Assembly (NCBI RefSeq): GCF_021191635.1
Contig: NZ_JAIWPR010000060.1
Location: forward strand, 1 to 36,508
DNA length: 36,508 nucleotides
Reading direction: 5' to 3'
Source of the DNA: Alterluteimonas quercicellularis
GTDB lineage: Bacteria; Pseudomonadota; Gammaproteobacteria; Xanthomonadales; Xanthomonadaceae
Positions 8,727-16,655 of this stretch are shown here, in pieces; position 1 is the first letter of the stretch, and every line of letters begins with the position of its first letter. A program made the position numbers and the translations under genes. The notes under the pieces are model-generated. The model was not told the origin of the DNA, did no database searches, and was given only the letters and a program-made list of their open reading frames with translations.

Positions 8727-8761
8727 CGGCCGCAGTGTACGGCGGCAGCGCACTGCGGCCG
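8727..8761 (-). other. Perfect stem-loop between metI and metQ
   Basis: CGGCCGCAGTG (8727-8737) and CACTGCGGCCG (8751-8761) form an 11-bp perfect inverted repeat with a 13-nt loop. It starts 8 nt beyond the metI stop. There is no T-tract. Such hairpins between transporter-core and binding-protein genes often stabilise or partly attenuate the transcript; that role is inferred here. Confidence 0.5.
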
Positions 8762-8768
8762 GGCGCCC

Positions 8769-9458
8769 TCAGCGGCGGCTGAAGCGCGCCACCAGCCGGT
8801 CGCCGACCATCTGCAGCACCTGCACCAGTACCAGCAGCGCGACCACGGTGACCACCGCGATGTCGGTGCGCGAGCGCAGGTAGCCGTCGCGGTAGGCCAG
8901 GTCGCCCAGGCCGCCGGAGCCGATCGCGCCGCCCATGGCGGTGAAGCCGATCAGCGCGATCGTGGTCACCGTCGCGCCGGCGATCAGGCCCGGCAGGGCC
9001 TCGGGCAGCAGCACCCGCGTCACCAGCTGGCGAGTGGTCGCGCCCATCGCCAGGCTGGCCTCGATCACGCCGCGCTCCACCTCGCGCAGCGCGGTCTCCA
9101 CCAGCCGCGCGTAGAACGGCGCCGCGCCCACCACCAGCGGCAGGATCGCGCCGCGCACGCCCAGCGAGGTGCCCATCGCCTTCAGCGTGACCGGGATCAG
9201 CACGATCATCAGGATGATGAAGGGCACCGAGCGCAGCAGGTTCACCACCAGCGACAGCGCGCCGTAGAGCGCCGGCCGCGCATGCAGCTGGCGCGGGCCG
9301 GTCAGGAACAGCAGCACGCCCAGCGGCAGGCCGATCAGCAGGGTCAGCGGCAGCGAGCCGGCCAGCATCAGCAGCGTGTCCACCGTCGCCAGGCCGATCT
9401 CGCCCCACTTGGCGGCGTCGACGTTGGGCAGCCAGCGCTGCAGGACGCCGGCGCTCAT
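8769..9458 (-). CDS. metI: Methionine ABC transporter permease
   Basis: A 229-residue inner-membrane permease with several hydrophobic segments, including [20 protein letters not shown] near the N-terminus, and a C-terminal helix ([18 protein letters not shown]). The EAA-type loop contacting MetN reads [28 protein letters not shown]. Length matches MetI (about 220 residues). The ATG overlaps the metN stop by 4 nt. Two copies would associate with two MetN subunits. Confidence 0.95.
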   Translation of the reverse strand: MSAGVLQRWLPNVDAAKWGEIGLATVDTLLMLAGSLPLTLLIGLPLGVLLFLTGPRQLHARPALYGALSLVVNLLRSVPFIILMIVLIPVTLKAMGTSLGVRGAILPLVVGAAPFYARLVETALREVERGVIEASLAMGATTRQLVTRVLLPEALPGLIAGATVTTIALIGFTAMGGAIGSGGLGDLAYRDGYLRSRTDIAVVTVVALLVLVQVLQMVGDRLVARFSRR

Positions 9459-10462
9459 CGCGGCAGTGCCTCCACGTGCACGCCGGCCTCGGCGAAGCGG
9501 CGCACCGCCTCGTCGGTGCGCTCGCCGACCAGGGCCAGGGTCAGCTGGCCATAGGGCATGCGCTTGATGCGGTCGATGCGCCCGGCGAGGATCGTGTAGT
9601 CGATGCCGGTCTCGCGCGCCACCCGTCCCAGCAGCGGCTGGTAGGTCTCGTCGCCGGTGAAGGTCAGCCGCAGCAGGCGGCCCTCGACGTGGGCGAAGTC
9701 CTCGTGCAGCACGCCCTCGTCGGTGGCCTCGGACTCGGCCACGAAGCGGCGGGTGGTGGCGTGGCGCGGGTGCAGGAAGACCTCGCCGACCGGGCCGGTC
9801 TCCACCAGGTGGCCGGCGTCGAGCACCGCCACGCGGTCGCAGACGCGGCGGATCACGTCCATCTCGTGGGTGATCAGCACGATCGTCAGGCCCAGCTCGC
9901 GGTTGATGCCGTCGAGCAGCTGCAGCACCGAAGCGGTGGTCTGCGGGTCGAGCGCGCTGGTGGCCTCGTCGCAGAGCAGGATCTTCGGGCCGGTGGCGAG
10001 CGCGCGGGCCACGCCCACGCGCTGCTTCTGCCCGCCCGACAGCTGCGCCGGGTACTTGTCGCGGTGCGCCTCCAGGCCCACCCGCGCCAGCAGCGCCTCG
10101 GCGCGCTCGCGCGCCTGCGCCTTCGGCGTGCCCGCCAGCAGCAGCGGGAAGGCGATGTTGTCCAGCACGGTCTTGGCCGAGAGCAGGTTGAAGTGCTGGA
10201 AGATCATGCCCACGCGCCGGCGCAAGCTCCGCAGGCCGTCGGCATCGAGTGCGCCCAGCCGCTCGCCGTCCACCGTCAGGGTGCCGCCGCTCGGCGTCTC
10301 CAGCCCGTTGATCAGCCGCAGCAGGGTGGACTTGCCGGCGCCGGAGTGGCCCACGATGCCGAACACCTCGCCGGCGCGGATCTCGAGGTCGAGCGGGTGC
10401 AGCGCGACGATCTCGCGCCCGCCCACCGGGTAGGACTTGTGGATGCTCTCGAACCGGATCAC
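9455..10462 (-). CDS. metN: Methionine ABC transporter ATP-binding protein
   Basis: A 335-residue ATPase when read from the GTG at 10462; a GTG three codons upstream (10471) is equally possible and neither has a strong ribosome binding site. Walker A is GHSGAGKST (residues 38-46), the signature is [15 protein letters not shown], Walker B is [12 protein letters not shown], and the H-loop is ITHEMD. The last 75 or so residues form the NIL domain ([21 protein letters not shown]), which binds methionine and inhibits transport when the cell is replete. It is first in metNIQ; no SAM or other riboswitch is evident in the 261 nt separating it from the divergent hydrolase gene. Confidence 0.95.
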   Translation of the reverse strand: MIRFESIHKSYPVGGREIVALHPLDLEIRAGEVFGIVGHSGAGKSTLLRLINGLETPSGGTLTVDGERLGALDADGLRSLRRRVGMIFQHFNLLSAKTVLDNIAFPLLLAGTPKAQARERAEALLARVGLEAHRDKYPAQLSGGQKQRVGVARALATGPKILLCDEATSALDPQTTASVLQLLDGINRELGLTIVLITHEMDVIRRVCDRVAVLDAGHLVETGPVGEVFLHPRHATTRRFVAESEATDEGVLHEDFAHVEGRLLRLTFTGDETYQPLLGRVARETGIDYTILAGRIDRIKRMPYGQLTLALVGERTDEAVRRFAEAGVHVEALPR

Positions 10463-10723
10463 GTGCCGCACTGCGCAAGAACGCCGAGGCGCGCAGCCTA
10501 GCAGGCGCGGCTGTCCGGCGGCGACGGCCGGCGCGCAACGCCGTGTCGCGCCGGCGGCCGGCGTGTCACACGGCGGCAAGGTGCGCGAGGCATGGTCGGG
10601 CGGTGGGCGGTGCCGTCCCGGCTGCTGCGGCGCAAGATGCACGTGCGCCCGGCATGCGGGATAAGGGGCGCCAGGGGAATGGACGGGCGCGCGACCGCGC
10701 GCCGATCACGGAGGGACGCCGCC

Positions 10724-12649
10724 ATGCCGGAACGGATTCGCCCGGGCCTCGCGGCCCTGCTCTGCCTGTGCGCGCCCGCCGCGTTCGCGCAGCCCGTCGC
10801 CAAGCAGCTCGCCGGGCCGCCCGAGGAGATGGCGGCGATGCGCGCGCCGGACCCGGCCGCCGCGGCGATCCTGTCCAAGAGCGCGCTGCTGCCGGTGACG
10901 ATGGACGCCGCCGGCCGGGCCGCGCTCGCGCTGCCGGTCGAGAACGGCCGGCTCAACCTGATGCTGCTGTCGGGCGACGGCGAGTGGCAGGCCGAACTGG
11001 TCGCACCGGACGGGCGCGCGCTGCCGGCCCCCGCGCTGGCCGCGAACAGCCGCGCCGCCGTGCTGGGCATCGGCGGCGGCGGCCATAACGGCCGCCAGCT
11101 GCGCATCGACGGCCTGGCGCGCGGGGCGTGGATCCTGCGGCTGCGCCAGGGCGCCGGCGCGCCGGCGCGCGGCTATGTGCTGCTCGAGGGCGACCCGGCG
11201 ACGGAACTGGCCTCGCATGCCCTGCACCGCCGCTGGCGCCCCGGCGAGCCGCTGGCCTTCGCCGCGACCCTGGCCGGCCGCGATCCGCGCGGCGACGCCC
11301 TGCTGGGCGCGCGCGTGGGCCGGATCGAGCGCGCGCGGCTGCGCGTGGTCGCGCCCGACGGCCGCGAGACCGAGCGGCCGATGCGCGACGACGGCCGCGG
11401 CGAGGACCGCGCCGCGGGCGACGCCTCGTTCGCCGGCGGCTTCGTGCCCGATGCCGAGGGCACCTGGATCGCCCAGGTCGTCGTCGAGGGCATCGATGCG
11501 CGCGGCACCCGCTTCGTGCGCACCGCCGAGCACGTGGTGCCGGTGGTGCGCTCGGCGCTGCGCCTGGGCGACGGGTCGGCGGCCGCGACCCTGGGCGACG
11601 ACGGCCGGCTGTCGATCGCGGTGCCGCTAGCCGCGCGCGATCCCGGCCGCCGCTACCGCGTGCTGGCCGAGGTGTGGGGCGGCGACGGACGCGCCGCGGC
11701 GGTCCCGGTGGCCTGGATCGGCGGCATGGTCGAGCCCGGCGACGGCCCCCTGCGCCTGGGCCTGGACCCGCGCTGGCTGGCGCGCGCCGGCGCGCAGCCG
11801 CCGTTCGAGCTGCGCGGCCTGCGCGTCGAGGACGCCGACCATTTCGTCCCGCTGGCCACCGCCGAGCGCCTGCCGCTGGCGCTGTCGGCGCGCGCACTGC
11901 CGCGCGAGGGAGCGGCGGCGGCCGTGGCGATCGACGAGCGCATGCGCATGGGCCCGCGCCCGGCCGTCGCGGCGCCGGCCGCGGCCAAGGCCGGCGGCCG
12001 CCTGCTGCTGGTCCACGGCTACTGCTCGGCCGGCGTCTGGCCGCAGGCGCAGTTCGCCCAGGCCTCCACCTTCCTGGACGCGAACCAGAACCGCAGCCAC
12101 GACCAGTTCGCGCAGCGACTGCGCGACTTCGGCGCGCAGTGGACCTCCTTCGGCACCGTCGCGCACAGCCAGGGCGGGGCCGCGGCGCTGCACCTGTACA
12201 GCTATTACTGGAGCGGCCTCGACAACGCCGCCGGCGGCCGCCTGATGCAGTCGGTCGGCACGCCCTACCAGGGCACCAACCTGGCCGGCATCATCGCCAC
12301 GATCGGCAACTGGTTCGGCGCCGCCTGCGGTACCAACAGCAACATGACCTACGACGGCGCCTCGGCGTGGCTGGCCGGCATCCCCGCGTGGGCGCGCGCG
12401 CAGGTCCACTACCACACCACCGCGTTCCGCACGACCAACTGGTGGACCAACGACTACTGCCACATGGCCTCCGACCTGGTGCTGAGCGACCCGGAGGACG
12501 GCACCGTCGAGCAGGCCTACGGCCAGCTGCCGGGCGCGACGAACCGCGGGCACACCGTCGGCCAGTGCCACACCACCGGCATGCGCGACCCGGCGCAGTA
12601 CCTGGACGCCGCGCGCAACGCCGCCATGAGCGCCAACGCCGCGCGCTGA
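10724..12649 (+). CDS. Secreted alpha/beta hydrolase with large N-terminal region
   Basis: A 641-residue protein. The start at 10724 has GGAGGG (10710-10715) 8 nt upstream and opens a signal peptide ending around AAFAQP. Residues about 30-420 look like beta-rich accessory domains (DGEWQAELVAPDGRALP, GDASFAGGFVPDAEGTWIAQVVVEG), with possible resemblance to DUF4785-like domains that I cannot confirm. From about residue 430 the chain is an alpha/beta hydrolase: LLLVHGYCSAGVWP is the oxyanion strand and AHSQGGAAAL carries the nucleophile Ser482. A late His (GHTVGQCH or CHMASD) and an Asp would complete the triad. The catalytic half contains four to five cysteines, suggesting disulfides outside the cell. 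Substrate is unknown; lipase/esterase activity is the simplest guess. Confidence 0.8.
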   Translation: MPERIRPGLAALLCLCAPAAFAQPVAKQLAGPPEEMAAMRAPDPAAAAILSKSALLPVTMDAAGRAALALPVENGRLNLMLLSGDGEWQAELVAPDGRALPAPALAANSRAAVLGIGGGGHNGRQLRIDGLARGAWILRLRQGAGAPARGYVLLEGDPATELASHALHRRWRPGEPLAFAATLAGRDPRGDALLGARVGRIERARLRVVAPDGRETERPMRDDGRGEDRAAGDASFAGGFVPDAEGTWIAQVVVEGIDARGTRFVRTAEHVVPVVRSALRLGDGSAAATLGDDGRLSIAVPLAARDPGRRYRVLAEVWGGDGRAAAVPVAWIGGMVEPGDGPLRLGLDPRWLARAGAQPPFELRGLRVEDADHFVPLATAERLPLALSARALPREGAAAAVAIDERMRMGPRPAVAAPAAAKAGGRLLLVHGYCSAGVWPQAQFAQASTFLDANQNRSHDQFAQRLRDFGAQWTSFGTVAHSQGGAAALHLYSYYWSGLDNAAGGRLMQSVGTPYQGTNLAGIIATIGNWFGAACGTNSNMTYDGASAWLAGIPAWARAQVHYHTTAFRTTNWWTNDYCHMASDLVLSDPEDGTVEQAYGQLPGATNRGHTVGQCHTTGMRDPAQYLDAARNAAMSANAAR

Positions 12650-12687
12650 GGTCCACGCCGCCGCCGCGCACGGGAAGCCGCACCCCC

Positions 12688-12838
12688 GTAGGAGCGCGCT
12701 CGCGCGCGACCGGGCAAGGTGCCACCGGACCTGCGCCAGAAGAAGAACGCGCCCCCACGCGCGGACGCGGGCGAACGGCGGCCGGCACCGCTTCCTCCGG
12801 AGTCCGGAGCAGAGCGTCGCGCGCGAGCGCGCTCCTAC
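12688..12838. repeat. REP composite, copy A (151 bp)
   Basis: Begins GTAGGAGCGCGCTCGCG and ends with its inverse, CTCCTAC. The core between them is conserved at 31570-31721 (same orientation) and, inverted, at 20651-20801. Shared core landmarks include ACCGGGCAAGG, CGCCCCCACGCGCG and GGAGCAGAGCG. The composite lies just after the secreted hydrolase gene, and its right head supplies the TAG stop of the thioesterase remnant on the opposite strand. Confidence 0.85.
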
Positions 12839-13050
12839 AGCGGCGGCACGGCCGTCGGCTGGCCGTCGGCGTCGAGGGCGATCATCACGAAGTGGCCGCG
12901 CGTGCAGAGTTCGCGCTCGCCGCTGAGCAGGTCCCATCCACGCCAGCGCGGTGCCGCCGAACACGGTGCCGAGGTGGTTGGGGGGCGGGAAAGACGCATG
13001 ACGAACATGCGTGTTTCGGTCGAGGGGGCGATGTCGACGGCTTCGATCAT
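12835..13050 (-). pseudogene. Acyl-CoA thioesterase remnant (hotdog fold), frameshifted and deleted
   Basis: Two reading frames on the minus strand together give both ends of a YciA-like thioesterase. TETRMFVMRL is in one frame, NHLGTVFGGTALAWM in the next, and WDLLSGERELCTRGHFVMIALDADGQP back in the first. The first shift falls at a six-C run. The second coincides with an internal deletion of about 70 codons joining ALAWM directly to DLLSGER; the sequence TGGATGGGAC at the junction could be a short-repeat deletion scar. The central part of the hotdog fold is therefore missing, and the product cannot be functional. Its stop codon is the CTA/TAG of the adjacent REP head. The 290 nt upstream (13051-13343) show no gene. 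Confidence 0.85.
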
Positions 13051-13343
13051 GGGATGTCCAGGGATGGAGATGACGGTCTTTGGTCCGCCGGGACAAACTC
13101 GAGCGACGCTGTTCAGTGGGCGGGGCGCGGGACGGGGGCGACAGGTGATTCCAATCAGCTGGACAGGGAGTGGGCCGCGCGCAACCCAAACCACCGCGAA
13201 GTCGACGCTGGCTGAACGGTGCCGCGGATCAAGGGTTTCCCCCAATTTTGTCCATGCATGCGGAAGAAGAGACTTCGCCGTGGTGCCCGCAGCCTACATG
13301 GGCAACGGGCAGCCGCTTTGGCATACCACGCGAGGTAAGGCAC

Positions 13344-14471
13344 ATGCGTATCGATCTTCCGTTCGATCCCCCGTCGTGGGATCAGGTCAAGGATGCAGCG
13401 GGCAAAGTTCGCGATGCCGCGTTGGATGGTGCGAGCTCCACGAATGATTTCCTGCGCGGCGTCATCGCCGGGCGCAGTGGGCCGAGTCTGGTGCATTCGG
13501 GTGAAGGTCAGCCCTGGATTCCGCAGGGCCAGGGTTACGATGCAGCCCGTAACGAGGTGCTGACCAGTTACAACGGTACGGTTGATGGCGACCAGCGCGT
13601 GATCCTGTCGGTACAGGACGCGGAGATCGGCGGTGCAGCGGATGGCGAGCGCTCGGTGTACCTGGGCGGTAAGGGTGGAGACCCGTCCGCGGACGGACCC
13701 ACCAAGGCGGGTGGTGTGGCCGTCTATGGCGACTACGTCTACGTTGCCGACGGAAAAGAGGTGTACGTCTATAACCGTGCCGACATCGACGCGGCGATCT
13801 CGGCCAACGAAGTGCAGGCCACCGTGCCCACACCCTATCTCGACGCCGGCGAGCCGGTCGTCGGCCCCGACGGCGAACCCGTTTTCGAGCCCTATACCAC
13901 GCCTGACACGCCGGTGAGGGCGATCGAAAAGATCGATATCGCGGAAGACGGCGATCCTTTCGGCGCGAGCTACGTCACCGTGCATGACGGTGAGCTCTAC
14001 GTCGGCCAGTTCACCCAGGATCCGCTCGATCCCGCGTCGTTCAACAGCGACTTCCCCACGCACGATGCGGAGTTGCGACGTTACTCGATCAACGACGAGA
14101 CCGGGCTGTTTAATCCCGCCGAATTCGACTCGATCGACGCGCCCCACAATGCGCAGGGTGCGGCAGTGACCGAAACCGGCGTGCTGTTCTCCACGTCCTA
14201 CGGTTCCGTGCCGGGGTTTGCGACCGCGCAGCTCGTGTTCCAGCCGACGATCGATACCGAGGCGCGGTTCGAAACGGACGGCGCCTCGGTGGTCGCCGCT
14301 GAACTGCCCTACTACGGGGAAGAGCTCAACATCATCAACGGCGAGATCTGGGTCACGCACGAGAGCGACGCCGACAAGTATCGCGACAAGACCGAACCGC
14401 TCGGAGAGATCCAGGTCTACTCGCTGGATGACCTCCGGATCTCGCGCGAGGACCTCGTCGGCGGCGGCTGA
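13344..14471 (+). CDS. Orphan protein, possibly beta-propeller-like; lower GC
   Basis: Encodes 375 residues. ATG 13344 is chosen because GAGG (13332-13335, within GAGGTAAGG) is 8 nt upstream. The protein is acidic and begins without a signal peptide: MRIDLPFDPPSWDQVKDAAGKV is probably an amphipathic helix. From residue 55 the sequence is beta-rich, with spaced blade-like motifs (GGVAVYGDYVYVADGKEVYVY, ASYVTVHDGELYVGQF, NAQGAAVTETGVLFSTSYG, GEELNIINGEIWVTHES). These resemble the repeated 'display a value' strands of propellers and of some actinobacterial secreted proteins, but I cannot assign a family. Codon use is less GC-biased than in neighbours, many third positions being A or T, which suggests recent acquisition. 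It lies beside the broken thioesterase. Confidence 0.8.
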   Translation: MRIDLPFDPPSWDQVKDAAGKVRDAALDGASSTNDFLRGVIAGRSGPSLVHSGEGQPWIPQGQGYDAARNEVLTSYNGTVDGDQRVILSVQDAEIGGAADGERSVYLGGKGGDPSADGPTKAGGVAVYGDYVYVADGKEVYVYNRADIDAAISANEVQATVPTPYLDAGEPVVGPDGEPVFEPYTTPDTPVRAIEKIDIAEDGDPFGASYVTVHDGELYVGQFTQDPLDPASFNSDFPTHDAELRRYSINDETGLFNPAEFDSIDAPHNAQGAAVTETGVLFSTSYGSVPGFATAQLVFQPTIDTEARFETDGASVVAAELPYYGEELNIINGEIWVTHESDADKYRDKTEPLGEIQVYSLDDLRISREDLVGGG

Positions 14472-14558
14472 TCCGCGGTCCGTTGTGCGGGCTGGGGGCC
14501 GTGCAAAGCCCACCCCGCAGGCGCCGTTGGTTTGGATGGGAGCGGGGCGTGGTGTGTG

Positions 14559-14885
14559 CTACAGATGTCGCGCAACCGCGCCAGCGATCTGGGTTGGGTT
14601 CTGGAAGCCCGGCAGGCGCGCGGCCTCGGCGCCGTCGCGGAACAGCGCCAGCGTCGGCGTCTGCCGCAGGCCCAGCCCGCGGAAGAAGTCCTCGCCGACG
14701 ATCTCCAGCTTCACCTTCAGCAGGGCCAGGCCCTCGGCGCCGGGATCGGCGGCGAACTTCTGCAGCGACATGTCCAGCATCCTGCACCCGGGACAGTCGT
14801 CCTTGTAGTAGTCCACCAGCAGGCGCGGGTGCTCGCGCAGGGCGGCGGCGTACTCGTCAGGCGATGAAGCGTGCAGGGTCTGCAT
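14559..14885 (-). CDS. Thioredoxin-family protein in the nrd cluster
   Basis: A 108-residue thioredoxin-fold protein, the usual size of a cytoplasmic thioredoxin, without a signal peptide. The active-site motif is CPGC in DYYKDDCPGCRMLD rather than the canonical CGPC, and the cis-proline loop is RQTPTLALF. Its start lies inside the end of the flavodoxin gene (29-nt overlap), so the two are translationally coupled. Being last in nrdA-nrdB-flavodoxin-thioredoxin, it is a good candidate for reducing the C-terminal cysteines of NrdA. The variant CPGC dithiol implies a different redox potential or partner preference from housekeeping thioredoxin. Confidence 0.88.
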   Translation of the reverse strand: MQTLHASSPDEYAAALREHPRLLVDYYKDDCPGCRMLDMSLQKFAADPGAEGLALLKVKLEIVGEDFFRGLGLRQTPTLALFRDGAEAARLPGFQNPTQIAGAVARHL

Positions 14886-15336
14886 TGCGAAGGGTCTCGG
14901 TATGGGTCAGAACGTGATCGGTCCAGCGGTCGATGGCGCGCGCGTCGCGCTCGCCGTGCGGCATCTGCTCGATCTCCAGCCGGGGGTAGCCGGTGCCGAA
15001 GAACGCGGCCATGCGCCGCACCGCGCCGCAGTAGTACTCCTCGCCCCACTGCGTCTCGCCGGTGCCGAACACGGCCAGGCGCTCCGGCTTGCCCACCGCC
15101 TCCACCAGCTCGGCGATGAAGCGCTTCATCTCCGGCGGCGTGCGCCCGGCGTTGTCGGTCCAGGCGCCGAGCAGGTAGAGGTCGTGCTCGGGGCCGCCGG
15201 TGGCGGCGGCCAGCGTCTGCACGTCCGCCTCGATCCAGGTCACCGCGTGCCCCGCCGCCTCGCAGCGCGCGCGGATCGCGCGCGCCACGTCGCGCGTGTT
15301 GCCGCTGAGCGAGCAGAAGGCGAGCAGGATGCGCAT
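14857..15336 (-). CDS. Flavodoxin
   Basis: A 159-residue flavodoxin. The N-terminal phosphate-binding loop for FMN is FCSLSGNTRDVA, and FMN-ring loops are seen around LLGAWTDNAGRTPPE and VFGTGETQWGEEYYCGAV. It starts 93 nt after nrdB, and no ribosome binding site is visible because the gap is filled by a 30-bp perfect inverted repeat ending 7 nt before the ATG. It differs from NrdI of class Ib systems (longer, classic GxTxxTA-like loop) and the adjacent NrdB is class Ia. Its job is probably electron delivery to the NrdB di-iron centre or another role in cofactor maintenance. Confidence 0.88.
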   Translation of the reverse strand: MRILLAFCSLSGNTRDVARAIRARCEAAGHAVTWIEADVQTLAAATGGPEHDLYLLGAWTDNAGRTPPEMKRFIAELVEAVGKPERLAVFGTGETQWGEEYYCGAVRRMAAFFGTGYPRLEIEQMPHGERDARAIDRWTDHVLTHTETLRNADPARFIA

Positions 15337-15342
15337 GGAGCG

Positions 15343-15423
15343 GGGATTCGGGATTGGGGAGTCGGGATTCGGGAAGGAGCGGGGCTCACGGGACCGAATC
15401 CCGACTCCCCAATCCCGAATCCC
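15343..15423. repeat. 30-bp perfect inverted repeat filling the nrdB-flavodoxin gap
   Basis: The arm 15343-15372 is exactly complementary to 15394-15423, with a 21-nt loop. Each arm is itself built from GGGATTC/GGGATTG units. The stem ends 7 nt from the flavodoxin ATG and begins 5 nt after the nrdB stop, so it occupies essentially the whole intercistronic space. A very stable RNA hairpin is expected on the minus-strand transcript. It could act as an RNase barrier, an attenuator or a mobile palindrome. Confidence 0.9.
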
Positions 15424-15428
15424 GGCCC

Positions 15429-16490
15429 TTAAAGATCGTCGAAGCCGTTGTCGGAGTTGGTCTTCTTGTACGACGCGTTGCGCATCTCGAAGAAGTCGGT
15501 CTTGGTCTCGGTGAAGTTGTCGGCGTAGGCCTTGATCCACGGCATGACGTTGTCGGTGGTCTCGGTGTACAGCTTCTCGATGCCGAGCATGCCGGCCATC
15601 TTGTTGGCGCGGTACTTCACGTAGCGGATCATCTCGTCGACGTCGATGCCGTCGATGCCGTCCAGCACCTCGCTGGACCACTGGGTCTCCAGGTCGATCG
15701 CGTGCTCGAAGGCCTTGTGCACGTAGTCGGTCAGCTCGGCGGTCTGCAGCTCCGGGTTCTCGCCGACGATGGCGCGGATCACCTCGCTGATGAACTTGGT
15801 ATGGGCCAGCTCGTCGCGGTTGATGAAGCTGATGATCTTGCCGGTGCCGGTCATCCGGTTCTGGCGGACCAGGTTGTAGAAGTAGGCGAAGCCCGAGTAG
15901 AAGTTGATGCCTTCCAGGATCGAGGACTGGATCAGCGAGCGCAGCAGGGTCTCGGCGGTCTTCTCGCGCATGAAGTCGTCGTAGGACTCCATGATCGGCG
16001 CGTTGCGCTTGAGGATCGTCGGGTGGGTGCGGGCGATCTCGAACACGCGGTTCTGGTTGGACAGGTCGGTGATCGAGGCCAGCACGTAGCTGTAGCTCTC
16101 GTTGTGGATCACCTCCTGCTGGCCGATGATCGCGGCGTTGGCGTGCGCGGCGGGGTCGGTGATGTACTCGGCGACGTTGTAGATGAAGCGCGTCTGCGGC
16201 GAGTCCAGCGTGGCCAGCAGGCCGATGATCGAGTCGTAGGCGTTCCTCTCCCGCGCCGAGAGCTCGCCGTACTGCTTGGCGTCGCCCTTCATGTCGACCT
16301 CGTCGGGGATCCAGAAGTTGGTCGAGAGCTCCTTGTAGGCGCGGTAGAACGACGGGTACGGGATGTCGTTCCAGTTGAGGATGCCGGAGGTCTTGCCGTT
16401 GATGATGCCGGTCGAGCGGTTGGGGTGGCGCGGCTCGAGGATCTTGATGCGGTCCAGCGGCGTGGCGGTCAGCGGTGCGGTGGCGGACAT
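15429..16490 (-). CDS. nrdB: Ribonucleoside-diphosphate reductase class Ia, beta subunit
   Basis: A 353-residue R2 subunit housing the di-iron/tyrosyl radical. By spacing against E. coli NrdB, all metal ligands and the radical tyrosine are present: Asp96 (LLATLDS), Glu126 and His129 (QEVIHNESY), Tyr133, Glu193 (ILEGINFYSG), Glu227 and His230 (RDELAHTKF). The C-terminal tail NSDNGFDDL would dock on NrdA. It lies 163 nt downstream of nrdA, with a series of hairpins in the gap. The start at 16490 has a weak GAG 10-11 nt upstream. Confidence 0.96.
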   Translation of the reverse strand: MSATAPLTATPLDRIKILEPRHPNRSTGIINGKTSGILNWNDIPYPSFYRAYKELSTNFWIPDEVDMKGDAKQYGELSARERNAYDSIIGLLATLDSPQTRFIYNVAEYITDPAAHANAAIIGQQEVIHNESYSYVLASITDLSNQNRVFEIARTHPTILKRNAPIMESYDDFMREKTAETLLRSLIQSSILEGINFYSGFAYFYNLVRQNRMTGTGKIISFINRDELAHTKFISEVIRAIVGENPELQTAELTDYVHKAFEHAIDLETQWSSEVLDGIDGIDVDEMIRYVKYRANKMAGMLGIEKLYTETTDNVMPWIKAYADNFTETKTDFFEMRNASYKKTNSDNGFDDL

Positions 16491-16543
16491 GTGGGCTTTC
16501 TCGTGTTTCTTCTGCGCAGCGACGCAAGGCGTTCTGGAGAAAA

Positions 16544-16655
16544 GCCCCCCTGAGCCAGGGGGGCGCGCCGAAGGCGCGGGGGTATGGAGGCTGATGAGCC
16601 GGGGCCCGCGGTTCGCAAGGCGAACCGTGGGGAGCGACAGCGCGAATGCGCTGTC
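16544..16655 (-). other. Four consecutive hairpins between nrdA and nrdB
   Basis: Four perfect dyads lie in the gap. They are GCCCCCCTG/CAGGGGGGC (16544-16564), CGCGCC/GGCGCG (16564-16578), a 12-bp stem with one wobble around CGGTTCGC/GCGAACCG (16605-16631), and GACAGCGC/GCGCTGTC (16636-16655). The last reaches into the nrdA stop codon (16654-16656). The third resembles the GTTCGCC/GGCGAAC stem of the element in zapE (32631-32651), so at least part is a dispersed repeat. A role in setting the nrdA:nrdB ratio or mRNA stability is inferred. Confidence 0.7.

Noticed and set aside
10463..10723. SAM or methionine-type riboswitch in front of metN
   Set aside because: The 261-nt divergent interval shows GC-rich dyads but none of the conserved SAM-riboswitch blocks.
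14857..15336. Flavodoxin as NrdI
   Set aside because: The neighbouring NrdB is class Ia with a complete set of iron ligands, and the protein has a classic flavodoxin phosphate loop and length. NrdI belongs with class Ib NrdEF.
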